Of a stretch of 64,000 bases of DNA, positions 46,145 through 58,424 are shown piece after piece. How positions within the stretch are numbered: the first letter of the stretch is position 1; each line of letters starts with the position of its first letter. The notes beneath the pieces were generated by a model. It was not told the DNA's origin and did no database searches. It worked only from the letters and a program-made list of their open reading frames with translations. Source of the DNA: Hymenopus coronatus (Eukaryota > Arthropoda > Insecta > Mantodea > Hymenopodidae); contig CM060900.1 of NCBI GenBank assembly GCA_030762935.1, forward strand, positions 290,796,736-290,860,735, given 5' to 3'. A program made the translations under genes and the position numbers.

Positions 46145-46689
46145 AAATGTAATTGGATATTTTCGTTGATTTCAGTAAACATTGTTTTCAAATATAGAAC
46201 TACAACTTACTCCCATATACTTACATAATTAAAAGAAATGCAGTGATTATCGTTATGGTAGCTAGGCACTGATATGCGCATTTCCACGCAGAATTGTTTT
46301 AGTTACACGATAGCCTTCTCAAAATGTCACCTACATTATCGCAGATGCAGATATGTTGAACACGTTTGCAAATGAACGCATTTCATCAGACAGCTGCAAT
46401 GTTACACTTGTGTGTAACTTCGTCACACTTGCGTGAAATAATGAAACCGGGTTCCCAGAATGTCTTGTTGTGTAACCGACAGACATAAAATAAGGTCAGC
46501 CAGGGCCAACAAGAGGTCCGTTTCTACAGAGAAGCTGTAATTGGATTAGAGCAAATCGAAATAACCGTCAGCTGTGAATGAGCATTGAAGCAAGGAGCAA
46601 TAAAAATTATCATCATCCGCAACTTAAATAAAGACAGTTTTTATACTTAGTGTCAAAAGCTCTTAAGCACTAATCACGTTGGAGGAGAT
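46145..46689. other. No gene recognised; possible leader of the outer Gypsy element
   Basis: Directly upstream of the gag remnant. No LTR partner or primer site was found. Confidence 0.4.
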
Positions 46690-49467
46690 AATGAAAATTT
46701 ATTGGCTGAAATCCAGACAATGAAATGCGAGATGGAGATAGAAGTGAAAATGAAATCCGCAATGGAGATTTGAAATGTCGAATAGAAAAGATTGACGAGA
46801 AAAACGGATTCTGGAGTGGAGAAGATGGGATAAACTTTGACAGAAATGAAATTCGCAATAGAGACGTTGTATACAATTATGGCGGCCGCAATGTTGAAGT
46901 TGGAGGAAAACATTAAATCTACTGTTAAATTTGGAATGAGAAGACGAAGACTACAGTGCAGTCGGCATTGGAGAAGATAAACGTGGTAATGCTGACCAAA
47001 ATCGACGAACAACTGGCCGGCGTGAGCGCGGCAAGGACTTGGTGCAAACCTCAAAGAGCTGGTTGAGAAACGTAGAAGGCCCCAAACTAACGCGCTGCAA
47101 GAACTCAGATCTGTCCTGGAAGTAAGAGTCGAAACGCCAATGAATTGAACGCATGGTGGAATAGATGCCAGATGGAAACCTTAATGACTTTCCCTTCCGC
47201 CCGCCAGTTCGCGACACAATAACTGTGTGCTTCAAACCATCCAGACTGTACGGGACGGTAATCTTTGAGGTCCTTCGCCGACAGTACAACTCCATCGCCA
47301 TACAAAATAAATGACCAGCCGAGGAAGAAATTGCTGAGCTGATAATCAGCCTCCAGGGATGAGCGACAAAAATACTAAATGCAATTCGGAAGCTGGCGGT
47401 ATCTGGAGATATCTGGGAGACCAGTGGGTACTGATTCGGAAACTATGGCTTGACTGCAACCTACCTCACTCTGCTCAAGTAGAGCCTGCAACAGCGAGAC
47501 GAGACGATCCAGGAGTTTGCTCTGACATTTGAATAACTGACAAACAAAGCGGTGCTAAAATCTCGCCTAGTTACGTGTTTTGGGAACCAGCATACTCCGT
47601 AGTCCACGGAATGTGTTACGACAAGATACAATGGCACGTGATGCTCGGCGATTATGACAATCCATACTGTGCTAAGAGTGGAAGTAAGGATGCATGTGCT
47701 CAAGATAGCTTAAATGCTCACTACAAAGAACGAAAGTATTCGCTACGCCGGAGACAGATGAACACTAGAGACAACGTAAACCTTCAAGTGGCGTGTGCTC
47801 TGATTGTGTCGATCCATGTTATCTGATGAAGGACTCTCCACACAAAGCCTATGAGTAGGTGAAAAACCAGTAAGGATCGGCATTACAGGGCGCAGATCAG
47901 GACCATCTTAACCTCCTTTCGAGTGTTGCTACATGCCTTGGGCAGAAAAGCGGAAGCCAACCTCAGCGCAGACGTCTGGATCCAAGGAAAGATATGCTGG
48001 ATACTTGTAGACACAAGTGCAGCCGTGACTGTAATCAGATCTGACGTGGCAAAGGACTTGCAAGCGCGAAAATCCAATGAGCCCCACCGGCTAGTGACGC
48101 CGTTGGGGAACAATTTACCTGTGAAGAAGGAGGGTCTGCTGAAGTGGAAGCTGCAGCAGAACACTGCTAACATATATGTGTTCATAACGAGGGTGATTAA
48201 GGATGTAATACTGAAATTGGATGCCCTCAAAGATCGCGAAATAGTCGTTCGAAGTCGGCGGAAGGGTGTTGCCACTCAGCCGAGACAGGGTATTACTCCG
48301 GAGTCCACACGAACATCTAGGATCTGCAGGGTTATCCTGAAGGAATAAATGGAGCTGGTAAGAAGCGATGTTGTGCTGAAGGGCCATCTGGAAGTCAAAT
48401 AGCCAGGGCACGTAGGTTTGGAACATTGAACGGAGTATGCGTCGCAGGGCATTATTGCCTTACCTGGAGTTAGGACCCCAGAGTCTGCTGGAAATATTGG
48501 ACACCGATCAGGACATCCAGGCCGGATCGGAACAGGAGAAGTGTAAGTCAGCTGCGAGAGTATAGCAGTGTGACTTATCCGAAAAGCCAGCACAGTCACG
48601 AAATCTAGAGCCTCGGTTGAAATATCTAGCGAAGGGAACGCCAATTATCAGAGCGCCACACCGCAAGAGTGCGTCTACTTGGATGATACCACACTTACTT
48701 GGACCAGAAGAAATGCGATTAGGACCGCACTAATAGAGCAATCCATTATACTGACACAAGGGCCACACAACTTATCCGACAATTACCAAAACCTATTTCT
48801 CTGGTGAAGCAAGCAGGGTTCCTGGAGGACATGAGATCCAGGGAACTGCAAGTAGAAAAAGAAGAAGGCGAATGGCGCTAATGTGTGGGCAATAAGCAGC
48901 TACCAGAAACCCTTAGCCCGATTGTCGACACCCTGGACAACTTGCTGGCGTCTAGTGGTTTTCAACTGTGGACTTGTATCAGGATACTGGCAAACGACCC
49001 TAGGCCCGAGAGCCATGGAGAACATTGCATTCTTGACAATCCAGGTCTTTCTTGACAATCCTACAGTTTTGCTCGCTGGATTTCGCAACGCATCAGACAG
49101 CTTTCAGGGGCTAATTGATTCAGTGAGGAGAGGGTTGATTTGCAGCATCTCCTTGCTATACCTGGACATCATCATCCTTCCAATAATTTGGAGGACCGTC
49201 TCGATAACCAGATCAAGATATTGATGAGGCTACAAGGTAGTCAATCGGCAGCTGAACGCGAAAAAGGGCTAACTCTTCTGCAAGTACCTGAACTACTAGC
49301 GCCAACTAATCACACCAACTATGGTGCCACAGAAGGCTCATACATTGAGATATTGGCCCTGCCCGTAACTAACACACATGTTTCGAGCTTCCTCGGGCAT
49401 ATACAGCTACTACCGCAAGTTCGTGAGAGGCTTCTTCAATTTAGCGAAACCCCTCACTCACTGAGTA
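46690..49467 (+). pseudogene. Outer Ty3/Gypsy element (gag, protease, partial RT), interrupted
   Basis: Plus-strand Gypsy remains in several frames. The Gag N-terminal coiled-coil repeats (MK.EMEIEVKMK-type units) are at 46710-46870. Gag capsid sequence follows (LKELVEKRRRPQ…, QSGTVTIL-like, then an RRDETIQEFA-type block near 47490). A protease frame at 47923-48348 has ICWILVDTSAAVTVIRSDVA, where the retropepsin D-T-G reads D-T-S, so the active site is altered. RT remnants lie at 48840-49460: NKQLPETL.PI.DTLDNL, SGYWQT, ENIAFLT and a VTNTHVSSFLGH thumb motif ending in LAKPLTH. The copy stops exactly where the inner LTR begins at 49468. I could not find its continuation right of 56663. No LTR pair seen. 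Confidence 0.82.
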
Positions 49468-50435
49468 TGCAACAGTATATTAGCACGTTTTGCATTTCAT
49501 TATTTTAATTCCGCCTGCGGTGCCATAAGTAGTTAAAGCGGAGGTGAAATAAAACCAAAACAATATTTTAATTATTAATTTGCCCAGGCTTAGTATAGGA
49601 AAGGTATTTGCTTCAGTAGCCAAGACTTGGCAGATCGCAGGACACAAAACATGAGGGTAAGAAGTTATTATTATATATGTCAAGGTTACCTCTGTTGTCA
49701 ATCCAGAAATAGAAATGCTTATATAAGAGCAAGGTTTGGTGCATTAAAGGTCTAAGTAACAGGGAAATTCTCAGAGACAGGCTTTTCCCCTAGAAGGTCG
49801 TATAGTTCGGGACTCTTTCTTTATAAAGAGCGGCCACGTGAATAAAATACAATGAACTTCCAAAACTAACTACGTGATAACTATATTTTCGCCCTACTTA
49901 GTAACCAATCAGAAATTAGCCCGAAGCTTGGATATCGTGGGTATAAAAGCAGTGTGCACACGAGAAAAGAGGCTATGTACGCTACTGTCTGTAAGTTATG
50001 TTTTGTGTTGTTGGTTCTTGATTATGTGACATTCTTACGCGAAATAGTGCAGTCACCGCCTTAGTTGATGTGCAAGTCTTACGAGGACCGTTTTTTTCAA
50101 CCTCGTATACTGCGTAATATTGAAGTAAATGATAACTATTGACGACCATGGCAATAAGAAACCTTGTAGGCAGAAGAAGTAGCACCATTTATAAGCATAT
50201 ATTACTAAATCTACAAGAACTACGTCCGGAGTCGCTCAACAAAATAGTGACTCCAAAATAATAAGTATGAACAAACACCATAAATTCTGAGGAACCTTAA
50301 GTGAAGTACCTATATTTGTGAGTCTAGCCGGCGCATCACCAAACATCAAGGAGGTATGTACATACTTATTTTTATAGTACTTTACTGGCACTAATTCAGA
50401 CCTACTCAAAGACAGACGAAAGTGTTTCATAATAT
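49468..50435 (+). repeat. 5' LTR of the inner Gypsy element
   Basis: Runs from TGCAACAG at 49468 to just before the primer site. It contains the TATAAAAGCAGTGTGCACACG promoter-like block near 49943-49963 and GTGTTGTTGGTTCTTGATTA downstream. It matches the 3' LTR as far as the AGTTGATGTG box at about 50063-50072, with many substitutions, so the insertion is old. It holds a 53-bp SINE-tail insertion absent from the other LTR. Confidence 0.8.
49511..49563 (+). mobile_element. 5'-truncated SINE tail inside the 5' LTR
   Basis: A 53-bp insert (CGCCTGCGGTGCCATAAGTA, then GTTAAAGCGG and an A-rich tail) resembles the 3' end of the SINE at 43505-43748. It is flanked by a 10-bp direct repeat TATTTTAATT at 49501-49510 and 49564-49573. 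The 3' LTR has one such site and no insert. Confidence 0.8.
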
Positions 50436-50452
50436 TTGCGCCCAACGTGGGA
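50436..50452 (+). other. Primer binding site, tRNA-Lys type
   Basis: TTGCGCCCAACGTGGGA is 15/17 identical to the complement of the 3' end of insect tRNA-Lys (CTT), which would begin TGGCGCCCAACGTGGGG. It lies downstream of the 5' LTR as expected for minus-strand priming. Confidence 0.75.
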
Positions 50453-50844
50453 CAAAAATGGTAAAGAATGACAAGAAATGCAATAATGAGATAACCAAGT
50501 GTTACACTTCTGCGAAAACAATAACTTCAGAGAACTTCTAGACTGCGACCAAAATTTTCGAAGGAAGGGGCACCTCGACGACGTCACCAGCCAACTACTA
50601 GCATCAGGAACGACAACGAGGACCTCCAGATCGTCAGTTGTGAGCCCTCCTCTTGGTAAAGTGTTAAAATTATCACTTCAGTGAAAGAAAAAAATATGTT
50701 GAATCATTCGCGACAACAGTAAGTTCGGAACACCGTTTTGTAGTAATTTTAGTACAGATATTTTGGAGGGGCAAGTTTATATTTTTGTTATTGTCTATGT
50801 TATTAAGAAGTAAAAGAGTGATTCTTGTAGAAACGCTAGGCCCA

Positions 50845-52397
50845 ATGGAATCTTACAATATTGAGGAAGGGGACACACAAAATACTATAACAGAAAACAT
50901 AGAACAGGAACAAAACCTAGAATGGGAATAAGCCCCAGGGGAAAATAATAGCCCAGAAGTAAACAGCAGGTCAAGGGACGGTTGCTCAAACCTAAATATG
51001 TCTCACACTTCAGGAGGAGTGGGAGAAATTTTTAGGATAAATGACCACAGGCGGGTGGAAAACCCATTAGGTGAATCAGCTGTGAGAGAAACCAACCAGA
51101 ACCCACTGAGTTTAGCTGACTTATTTGCTATGTTTAAAACCGAAATGCAGTCACAGTTAAGCAAAAAATAAAAAGGAAATCTAGGGAAAATTCAGACTGA
51201 ATTTCAAAACAGAAAAACGAATTAGAGAAAAGTAATAATGAATTAGCTCCCAAATTCAGAGATTACACCTCCAAGTTGAAGAAAAAGTTAGTGTACTAAA
51301 GGGCAAAATTATAAAAAAGGAAGGAGAAATTTTAGGACAGGTAGATCTTGCTTTAATAAAACAGGGAAACCAGACACAGGAAATAATCAATAACTACAAA
51401 TATGAAATGTCGCTAACCCCAACAAGCTGAAGTGGAGATATTTATATTTTAGACAAAAAGGTAAATAAGTGATAACTAGCAATAAGGACCATATCTCTGA
51501 CTGGAGTGAGCAGCTCGCCAATCTTTAACTTGAGTTAAACTCAACGATAGAAAATTCTAGCAACGATAAGTAGAACTAAAGATGAGGAATTAGAAAAAAT
51601 TTTGCAAAGAATAACGTAATAAAATAGAGACAAAAATTAAACTCGGAAACAAACATGACAGCTTCTCCTTCCGGGCAGAGAAAAAAAAAAGAGTGAACTT
51701 CCCGTAAATAAAATGAATAATGTAGCTCTTGTACCAGGCACCGAGAATGCAGAAAGGGTTCAGCACGAGATGAAAGTTATACTCATAGGGGGGGGGGGAC
51801 TTAATGATTTCAAAATACACATACCGCCGGCTTTGACAGCTGTTGATCAGTTTGCCTAGCGTTCATTTCCTGCCTAATTACACATTTGTGGATTTACCTC
51901 TACCAAGCTTCTCAGAACAGAATAAAAAGTCGCCCTAAGTATTCCTTGAACAGCTTAATGAATACCTTGCTATCAAAAACGTTCCAGACCAACTTAAGGT
52001 GACCATATTGAGAAAATGCTTAGGTGCGCGCATGTTAGAATGGGTGCAACTCGCTATGACTATGCAAGACTCATGGCTTTTCCCAACACTATTTATTAAT
52101 AGATATTATAATCCTTCACGCCAACTGAAGATTAGGGTAAAGTTATGTTATGGCGAATATTCAGCGAAAGAAAATCTAAGTATATCAGAATATGTTCTAT
52201 TGCAATAAAATACGTCAAACATTTTAGAGCGCAAATCATAGAGCAAAATCTCATGCAACGTATCATGAATCATTTTCCGTTTAGAATACAGAACTATCTG
52301 ATAAGTGCTCGTCCTTGGCACATCATTGCTTTAGTGGACCTGTTGTTGTCACTAGAAACACAAGAAATGCAGTCAAGCCGGAATTGGAATCAGTAAA
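50845..52397 (+). pseudogene. gag of the inner Gypsy element
   Basis: The first ATG (50845) opens a Glu/Asn-rich leader (MESYNIEEGDTQNTITENI). A coiled-coil region with several stops runs to about 51600, interrupted by an 11-12-base G run near 51788. The capsid-like part is best preserved: FLEQLNEYLAIKNVPDQLKV (about 51940-52000), TILRKCLGARMLEWVQLAMT (51999-52060), FINRYYNPSRQLKIRVKLCYGEYS and ENLSISEYV (52090-52200), then RIMNHFPFRIQNYLI in a second frame (52260-52330). This is the standard retrotransposon Gag capsid fold region. The protein is disrupted by multiple stops and a frameshift between the last two blocks. No zinc knuckle is evident. Confidence 0.75.
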
Positions 52398-52590
52398 GTA
52401 TAGGGAATAAACAAAATAGACGCTGCGGTTTTTCAGAAAATCACTGGAGTAGGGGAACAAACAGACACATTCATAGGGAACGGTACCAGAGAACTCTGCC
52501 GGAATTTGAGAGAAACAGAGACAGGATTCAGAGAAATAGGAGCCCGGAACGGATAAATACGCTGCGAGTATATGAGAACCACAACAACAC

Positions 52591-52634
52591 CCCCACCACC
52601 ACCAATAATAATAATAATAATAACAATAATAATA
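52591..52634 (+). repeat. (ACC)n(AAT)n compound microsatellite
   Basis: Proline- and isoleucine-coding runs inside the gag 3' region, which is otherwise open at 52572-52865. Confidence 0.92.
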
Positions 52635-52873
52635 GTCCCGCAGGACAATAATTTCAGAGATCAAGGCCTAAATCAAAGAAACCTTAGAGGTCACAAAGAA
52701 GCGTACTGCGGAGCTCAACAGAATTATAGTGCAGATGAGGAACGCGAGTCATATTCCCCAGAAAGGGAAAACAGATCACCTAGACACGTAGGTGAACCGC
52801 AAGAAATAATAGAACAACCTGTACGCTCACGAGGAACGGGCAGGATTATGGCGGAAAACCATTAAGTAATACC

Positions 52874-53299
52874 ATGTTTGATGACGTCATGAAGGTCACG
52901 AAATTATTCATTCAAAAGAGTCCCCAAATAGCCAAATTATTGACCATAAAGACACACAAAAGAAAACCTGGGAAATTCCGAAAAATGCCACTTTTTTCTA
53001 AATCAATCTTGTTAGAGAAACCAAGAGAATGTAGGAATTTTCAGTCTATTTGGATGCCATGTGGATATGGGTGTATATTAACCCAAATAGACGAGAATAA
53101 GGAAGTACACGTCATAGCATCAACGCCGAGAGGTCTTACAGTAACCGAGAGAAAAGCGTCAGTCACTCTTCTTGAACTAGGTGCAATTTATTTCGGCTTA
53201 ACAAAATTCAAGACGTATATTTATGACCATCCAGTAGCTATCTATTCAGACCATATAAGTCTGACATTTATAAAACAATGTAAACTTTTTATCCACTAA
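52874..53299 (+). pseudogene. RNase H domain of the inner Gypsy element
   Basis: A 141-codon open frame. The second half is a Ty3/Gypsy RNase H: YGCILTQIDENKEVHVIAST, then RGLTVTERKASVTLLELGAI, FGLTKFKTYIYDHP and YSDHISLTFIKQC. The E of LLELGA and the D of YSDH sit where catalytic acids are expected, while the first D (DAS..G) reads MPCGYG, so one acid is lost. The first half (KSILLEKPRECRNFQ) is the link from the RT thumb. The RT itself is absent; sequence passes from gag to this domain within about 100 bases, so an internal deletion removed most of pol. Confidence 0.8.
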
Positions 53300-54839
53300 G
53301 CTCTCAAGATACATTCATGAAGTGTCTAAATTCTAAGCAAATATTATTTATGTACCAGATAAATTAACGCCTGCGCGAACTATCTTGAGTGAAAACTATA
53401 GCCGGAATTCTAGAGAATAACACACGTCCTAAACAAGAGGTTCAAATTTTAAATATTCAAATCAAGCTTAGCTCAGAAACCAAAGGAATTCTAAAGCAGT
53501 TAAGTGATTTGTAGAAATGCGACGAGAAGACGAGATATTTAGAAACTGTGCTCAAGCAAGAGGAAGGCTGTAATAGCAAAATCGCCGTATATAATGATTT
53601 GTTGTACAAGGTACACGGCAAGGACTAACCTCAATGGAAGATTTAAGGGAAGGAGATTAAATAAGGAGTTGCACTCGCAATTAATGCACTAGGCACAAAC
53701 CGCACTAACAATAGTATTTTAGAGCTAATGTATACACCTAATGCAAGGGAAAAGGTGAGAAGGAGTGTTGCTTAGTATGTCAAAAGTGTAAATAGAAAAA
53801 TATTAAGTATTACTCAGAAGCACATGCTACCCTAAAGACTAAACCCCACCAATTGTTATGTTTAGATGTCCATGGTTCACTTCCTACGGCTAAGCTAGAA
53901 TACAAGAATATCTTAGTTTGTTATGACGTATATTCGCTATATTCACTTATTTGCGTTAAAAGCTGCAAACAGTAAGACTTGCATTAACGCTTTGATGAAA
54001 CGTGATACCCGCAGAAGGAAACGTTCAGGCAGTACTTCTCATGATATACGGCGATCTTGCTATTACAGCCTACCTCTTGCTTGAGCGCAGTTTCTAAATA
54101 TCTAGCTAGCTTCTCGTTGCGTTTCTGCAAATCACTTAACTCCTTTGATGAAGCTATATATACTTGAAGAAGGAAACGTTCAGGCAGTACTTATCGACAA
54201 CGCAACCATATTTCGGTGAAATGTGTTTGAGAATGATTTAAGGGAAGAAGGAATTAAACACCATTATTGCTCGAAGTACTATTCCAGAAGCAACAACAGC
54301 GAAAGAGCTATAAAGGAATTAGGTGTGTCGCTAGGAATTATGGTTAACCAGTGGCATACGCTTTGGATTAACTTCGTGGACCCAATACAGACTCTTCTTA
54401 ATAATACAGTTAATTCAGCTACCGGTTACAACCCAATTGCGCTACATACAGGAAAATTACTAAAACACTCACCTCAAATGTACCAGTAACAATACCCGTG
54501 TTAGATGGCGTCGAAATTGCTGTTCAGAAAATGTACGCCGAAGCTACGAAGAAAATGAATGGTGCGGCGGCCAAGCGAAAGGGAAAGCAAGACGGCGAAA
54601 ATAAGGGGGATAAATGGGAAATGAAGGTCTTGTGCCGCAACAAAACGTTGTCCAATAAAATAAAAAAGGAAAACTTCCGTTTAATGGAATACTTTTTGGC
54701 TCCATTTATTGTAAGGAGAATTTTTTGTACGGATACCTGCGAGCTTGCCGATCCGAGTAATAACAGAATTATTGGAGGTTTTCACAACCTTTACCATTTA
54801 CGACCTTTTAAAAAGTACATTGATTGTATTAATAATTGA
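53300..54839 (+). pseudogene. Integrase of the inner Gypsy element, with internal rearrangement
   Basis: The sequence after RNase H carries an interrupted tether and zinc-binding region (53300-53850). The catalytic core start is LCLDVHGSLPTAKLEYKNIL (about 53850-53920), where D of LDVHG is the first acid of the DDE triad. The core is then broken by a 155-bp rearrangement (53991-54192, separate entry). It resumes with a frame at 54223-54489 (NDLREEGIKHHYCSKYYSRSNN, ERAIKELGVSLGIM, LNNTVNSATGYNPIAL) that includes the third catalytic acid region. The C-terminal domain is at 54498-54839, ending in NRIIGGFHNLYHLRPFKKY. Stops are few in the last two frames, which gives an impression of late decay. 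Confidence 0.8.
53991..54192. repeat. Inverted duplication with flanking direct repeat inside integrase
   Basis: Bases 54044-54146 are the reverse complement of about 53493-53592 from the same element (boxes AGTTAAGTGATTTG, GATATTTAGAAACTG, GCTCAAGCAAGAGG and ATCGCCGTATAT are all present inverted). The inserted piece is bracketed by a direct repeat of about 48 bp: CTTTGATGAA…GAAGGAAACGTTCAGGCAGT at 53991-54037 and 54144-54192. Confidence 0.88.
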
Positions 54840-56113
54840 GAAACAACGATAAGAAGAAGAAGAAAAATAAAAAATTTTGAACGGGTGAAAGTGCATCAAG
54901 CAGAAAATTTAGAAAAACGGGATGAGAAAACCACGTGAAAGTTAAAAGATAAAGAGGACGATCGCACGTGAGATGAGAGTAAGGAACATATGCTATTGCA
55001 TCACAGAATAATTGTCAGGCAAGTTGATCAAACGATTAGATAACCGAAGTTATGTGTATAGCTAATTTTGTGTATGAGATTTCTGTTGTAATAATATGTA
55101 TATATTAACGTTTCGCAGCTTAGAAAACAATTATTGGGAAACATAACTACCTTTATTATGTCTATTAGGAGGTAAATTCTCTCAGTGAGTAAAACATTAT
55201 GCAAAAAGGTGTACTGAATAATTAAAACTCAAGGAAAATGAGGTTATGACGTAGTTTTATCAATTTCAGGATGTAAATATGTACAAGGTGGTAAGGGGAA
55301 TTTTGTTAACAGTTAATGGCTACTAACTTTTAGTCAATATTAGGGTATCCTGTTTGGTAGGCAATCAATGTAATTTTAAGCACTGTTAAAACAAACAGTA
55401 ATTTTGTACTGATTACCTTACTGTTACGAACAGGGTATTGACACTACATAATGTTTAGTTGATAAGTACTAATTTCCTTTCTGTATAAGGTGAAGAATGT
55501 ATAAAGATTAAACAGATTTTATAATAACATACTGAAAGCAGTGAACTTATATACGTACCGTGTGACAGTCAACAACAAAGAAAGGAAGGACAAAGACAGT
55601 GGTGGAAGGAAAAAAACAGCTTTTCCATTAATTGTTTAGAATGGTAGCCAAAAATGGAAGAAAAGAAAATGAACTTGAAAAAGAATGCAATGTCGTGGCT
55701 ATAGAATACTGTAATTTAGTGTAATATAAAGATACCAGTGTAATATTAACTTACAATTTATGTATTATATAATTATTTTGTTTTAAGTTCGTTTTAGGTT
55801 AGCAAGTATTGTTATTAAAAATAATATGTAATGAGGCATTATGCGACTGAATCAAACTTTAAATTCGTTAGGTAGAAGGTGGATATACACTTAAGAACTC
55901 AGGTAGCAAGAAATGATCAATAATAGTGAACGTGCAAATAGCAAGAGACAGAAAATAGGATTGTTTTGAGTTAGTGTTAGTGAACCCAAGGCACCGGCTG
56001 TCGGTATTCTGAATGTAAACAAATGCTTAATGCACATACACCGAAGGAAGATAATGCAGAAGTATACATTTTTCAAGAAATGAAAAGATTTCAACTTCTC
56101 CATAAGGGCATTA
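54840..56113. other. No gene recognised between integrase and 3' LTR
   Basis: About 1.27 kb of AT-rich sequence. In some Gypsy elements an envelope gene sits here, but I see no reading frame or membrane segments to support one. Confidence 0.5.
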
Positions 56114-56663
56114 TGCAACAGTATATAAGCACGTTTTGCATTTAATTATTTTAATTATTCAATTGCTCAGGTTTAGTATTGGAAATATTTACTTCATTAG
56201 CCAACACTTGGCAGATCGCAGGATACAAAACATGAGGCTAAGAGGTTGTATTGTATATGCCAAGGTTACTTCTTTTGTCAATCCAGAAATACAAATGCTT
56301 TTGTAAGAGTAAGATTTTGGTGCATTAAAGGTCTAAGTAACAGGGAGTTTCTCAGAGACAGGCTTTTTCCCTAAAAGTTCGTAGTTTGGGACTCTTTCAT
56401 CCTATATAGTGGTCACGTGAGTAAAATACGAGTACAATGAGCTTCCAAAACTACCACGTGATAACTATATTTTCGCGCTACTTAGTAACATATCAGAAAT
56501 GAGCCCGAAGCTTTGATATTGTGTATATAAATTCAGTGTACACACGAGAAGAGAGGATGTAAGTACGCTGCAGTATGGAAGCTCTTTTGTATTGTTGGTT
56601 CTTGATTATGTAACATTCTTACGCGGGATAGTGCAATCACTGCATTAGTTGATGTGTAATGTG
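56114..56663 (+). repeat. 3' LTR of the inner Gypsy element (truncated)
   Basis: Colinear with 49468-50072 apart from the SINE-tail insert. Shared landmarks are CTTGGCAGATCGCAGGA, ATTAAAGGTCTAAGTAACAG, CACGTGATAACTATATTTTC and GTATTGTTGGTTCTTGATTA. The match ends at AGTTGATGTG; the last ~360 bp present in the 5' LTR are missing. Confidence 0.82.
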
Positions 56664-58416
56664 TTAAAAGCTCCACTTTGAATGGATTATAATTTGCCAT
56701 CGAAAGTGAAAAATAATTAGGAGTTTTTGTGTTCTACAGGAGCTTAAACTTTAATAACTTGAAAAAAAACTGGAATTAGGTATTGCAAATGGGTTTTTCA
56801 GTGATGGATGATATTTGGATTGTTACAGTACCACTCAACTATGATATTGCCTCTAAGTAGGTAAAACAGTAAAAAAAATTAATTAAATATGAACATTGAA
56901 ACATAGCTTCATCATACGATTCAACCAATTCTATCCTTTTTAGAGAAGTATTAAGCTTGACCACAATATTTAAATTAAAACAGTTATTTATATAAAGACT
57001 CAGTGTACAAAACAGGATAATATAATGGTTATATCATAACAAGTTAACTAATCATATAGTTTATATTCAATCAGAGTAATGGACCAACGAATAACTATAA
57101 TAAACTCAGTTAATAAAGTAGATCGCTTGAGCCTTGGCTGACAAATATTTGCATTTAACTAATGTAATGTCTCACTATATAAACATTTGAATTTGTTTAC
57201 ATATTCTAAGAAAGATGACTGTGATTGGATGGTAAAAATATCATACAAGTATGCACTTAGCCTGTTGACCAGAGAGGAAGCAGCTCTTAGGTATGATACG
57301 CTTAACCTGTTACAAATTATTAGTTACTAGTATATCACCTGTAGCTCAGTGTATTATAAAAAGCACATACCAGCAAAAGGTATACTTATTTATGTACTTT
57401 TTTAAAATATATAAAAAATGTAATTAATGTTTTAAAATTAACAATGGAAAAAGGTGAAATATTTATATCAACCACGTAAACTAAATTATATCACAAAGGT
57501 AACACCATTTTATTGATGTCATCTAGCAAATAATGGTAAGGAAAATGAAAAACACTACTAGGAAATAGTTTCTAAGGAACATGACATGCAGATACATCAA
57601 GCTAAAGTGGAAAGGATATAAATATTTTCTTAATTGTTTTATATCATTTAATTTCTAAAACATATTTTCTGATCTTAACATCTACCGGGTTGATTTGCCT
57701 AAGTTTGAAACTTATCATTAGTTATACACCGGCATACAGTTGGGCAATCAAAGGCCTACTTTGGGGATAAGAAAATGGTTAGATTTGCTAATAATTACTA
57801 TGGCATAAAAACACTGTTGAGTACTAGCTGTTTATGACGACAATAACAACATCTTTGAAGATCTAAAAATCCATAACCCAATGCAAAATGGAGCAAATAG
57901 TAATATATTCCTTTTATCCCAATTCTGAGATAAACAGTACCATACTAACAAACAGTCTGTTAATGTATAGCATTCACAGAATAGTGTACCAGTCCTATGC
58001 AAAATGGCATCAGCTCTACGCATATCATTAAAACCACATGCATTCAGTTATAATGTAAGTGCCCACTTGCATTGTTTGCTTTTTTCTGAAGATTTTACTG
58101 TGATTCTCATCCTTGCAGGACAATCCGAATGTTTAACATGTGGTTTTAAAGCATTCTGGCTTTGATGCCCTTTTTACGGTGACAAACTGCTACCTTAAAC
58201 GCAATATGTGGCTTTATTTTCTTAAGCATATACATGCTTTTGTTCTACAGGCATTAGCTTCATATTTGTACTGCAATAAAAATAATGTATGTTATATAAC
58301 CTTGTATAAAAACCTTTGGAGTTCTTTGAGAATGTTTGAGAGGCCTTAAGAGTACTCTTGGATACCTCTTGAAATATACTCAACCACTCTTCTACGTTAT
58401 CTGTACTACAGTTAAG
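56664..58416. other. No gene recognised
   Basis: AT-rich intergenic DNA. The short frames at 57832-58023 and 58140-58349 have no features. Confidence 0.5.
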
Positions 58417-58424
58417 ACGAAATC

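Larger units (their letters stand above)
49468..56663 (+). mobile_element. Inner Ty3/Gypsy LTR retrotransposon (decayed, 3' LTR truncated)
   Basis: Two direct repeats begin with TGCAACAGTATAT.AGCACG at 49468 and 56114 and stay colinear for over 500 bp. Between them lie, in order, a primer binding site, gag, an RNase H frame, integrase and about 1.3 kb without recognisable genes. The RT that should separate gag and RNase H is missing. The left LTR starts directly after outer-Gypsy RT sequence, so this element jumped into the outer one. The right LTR stops matching at about 56663, roughly 360 bp before the length implied by the 5' LTR-PBS distance. A later deletion may have removed its end together with the outer element's remainder. 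Confidence 0.85.

Noticed and set aside
48276..48644. 122-codon minus-strand frame
   Set aside because: Antisense of the outer Gypsy protease-RT linker; no family features.
54840..56113. Possible envelope gene of the inner Gypsy element
   Set aside because: Position fits, but there is no open frame, signal peptide or membrane segment to support it.
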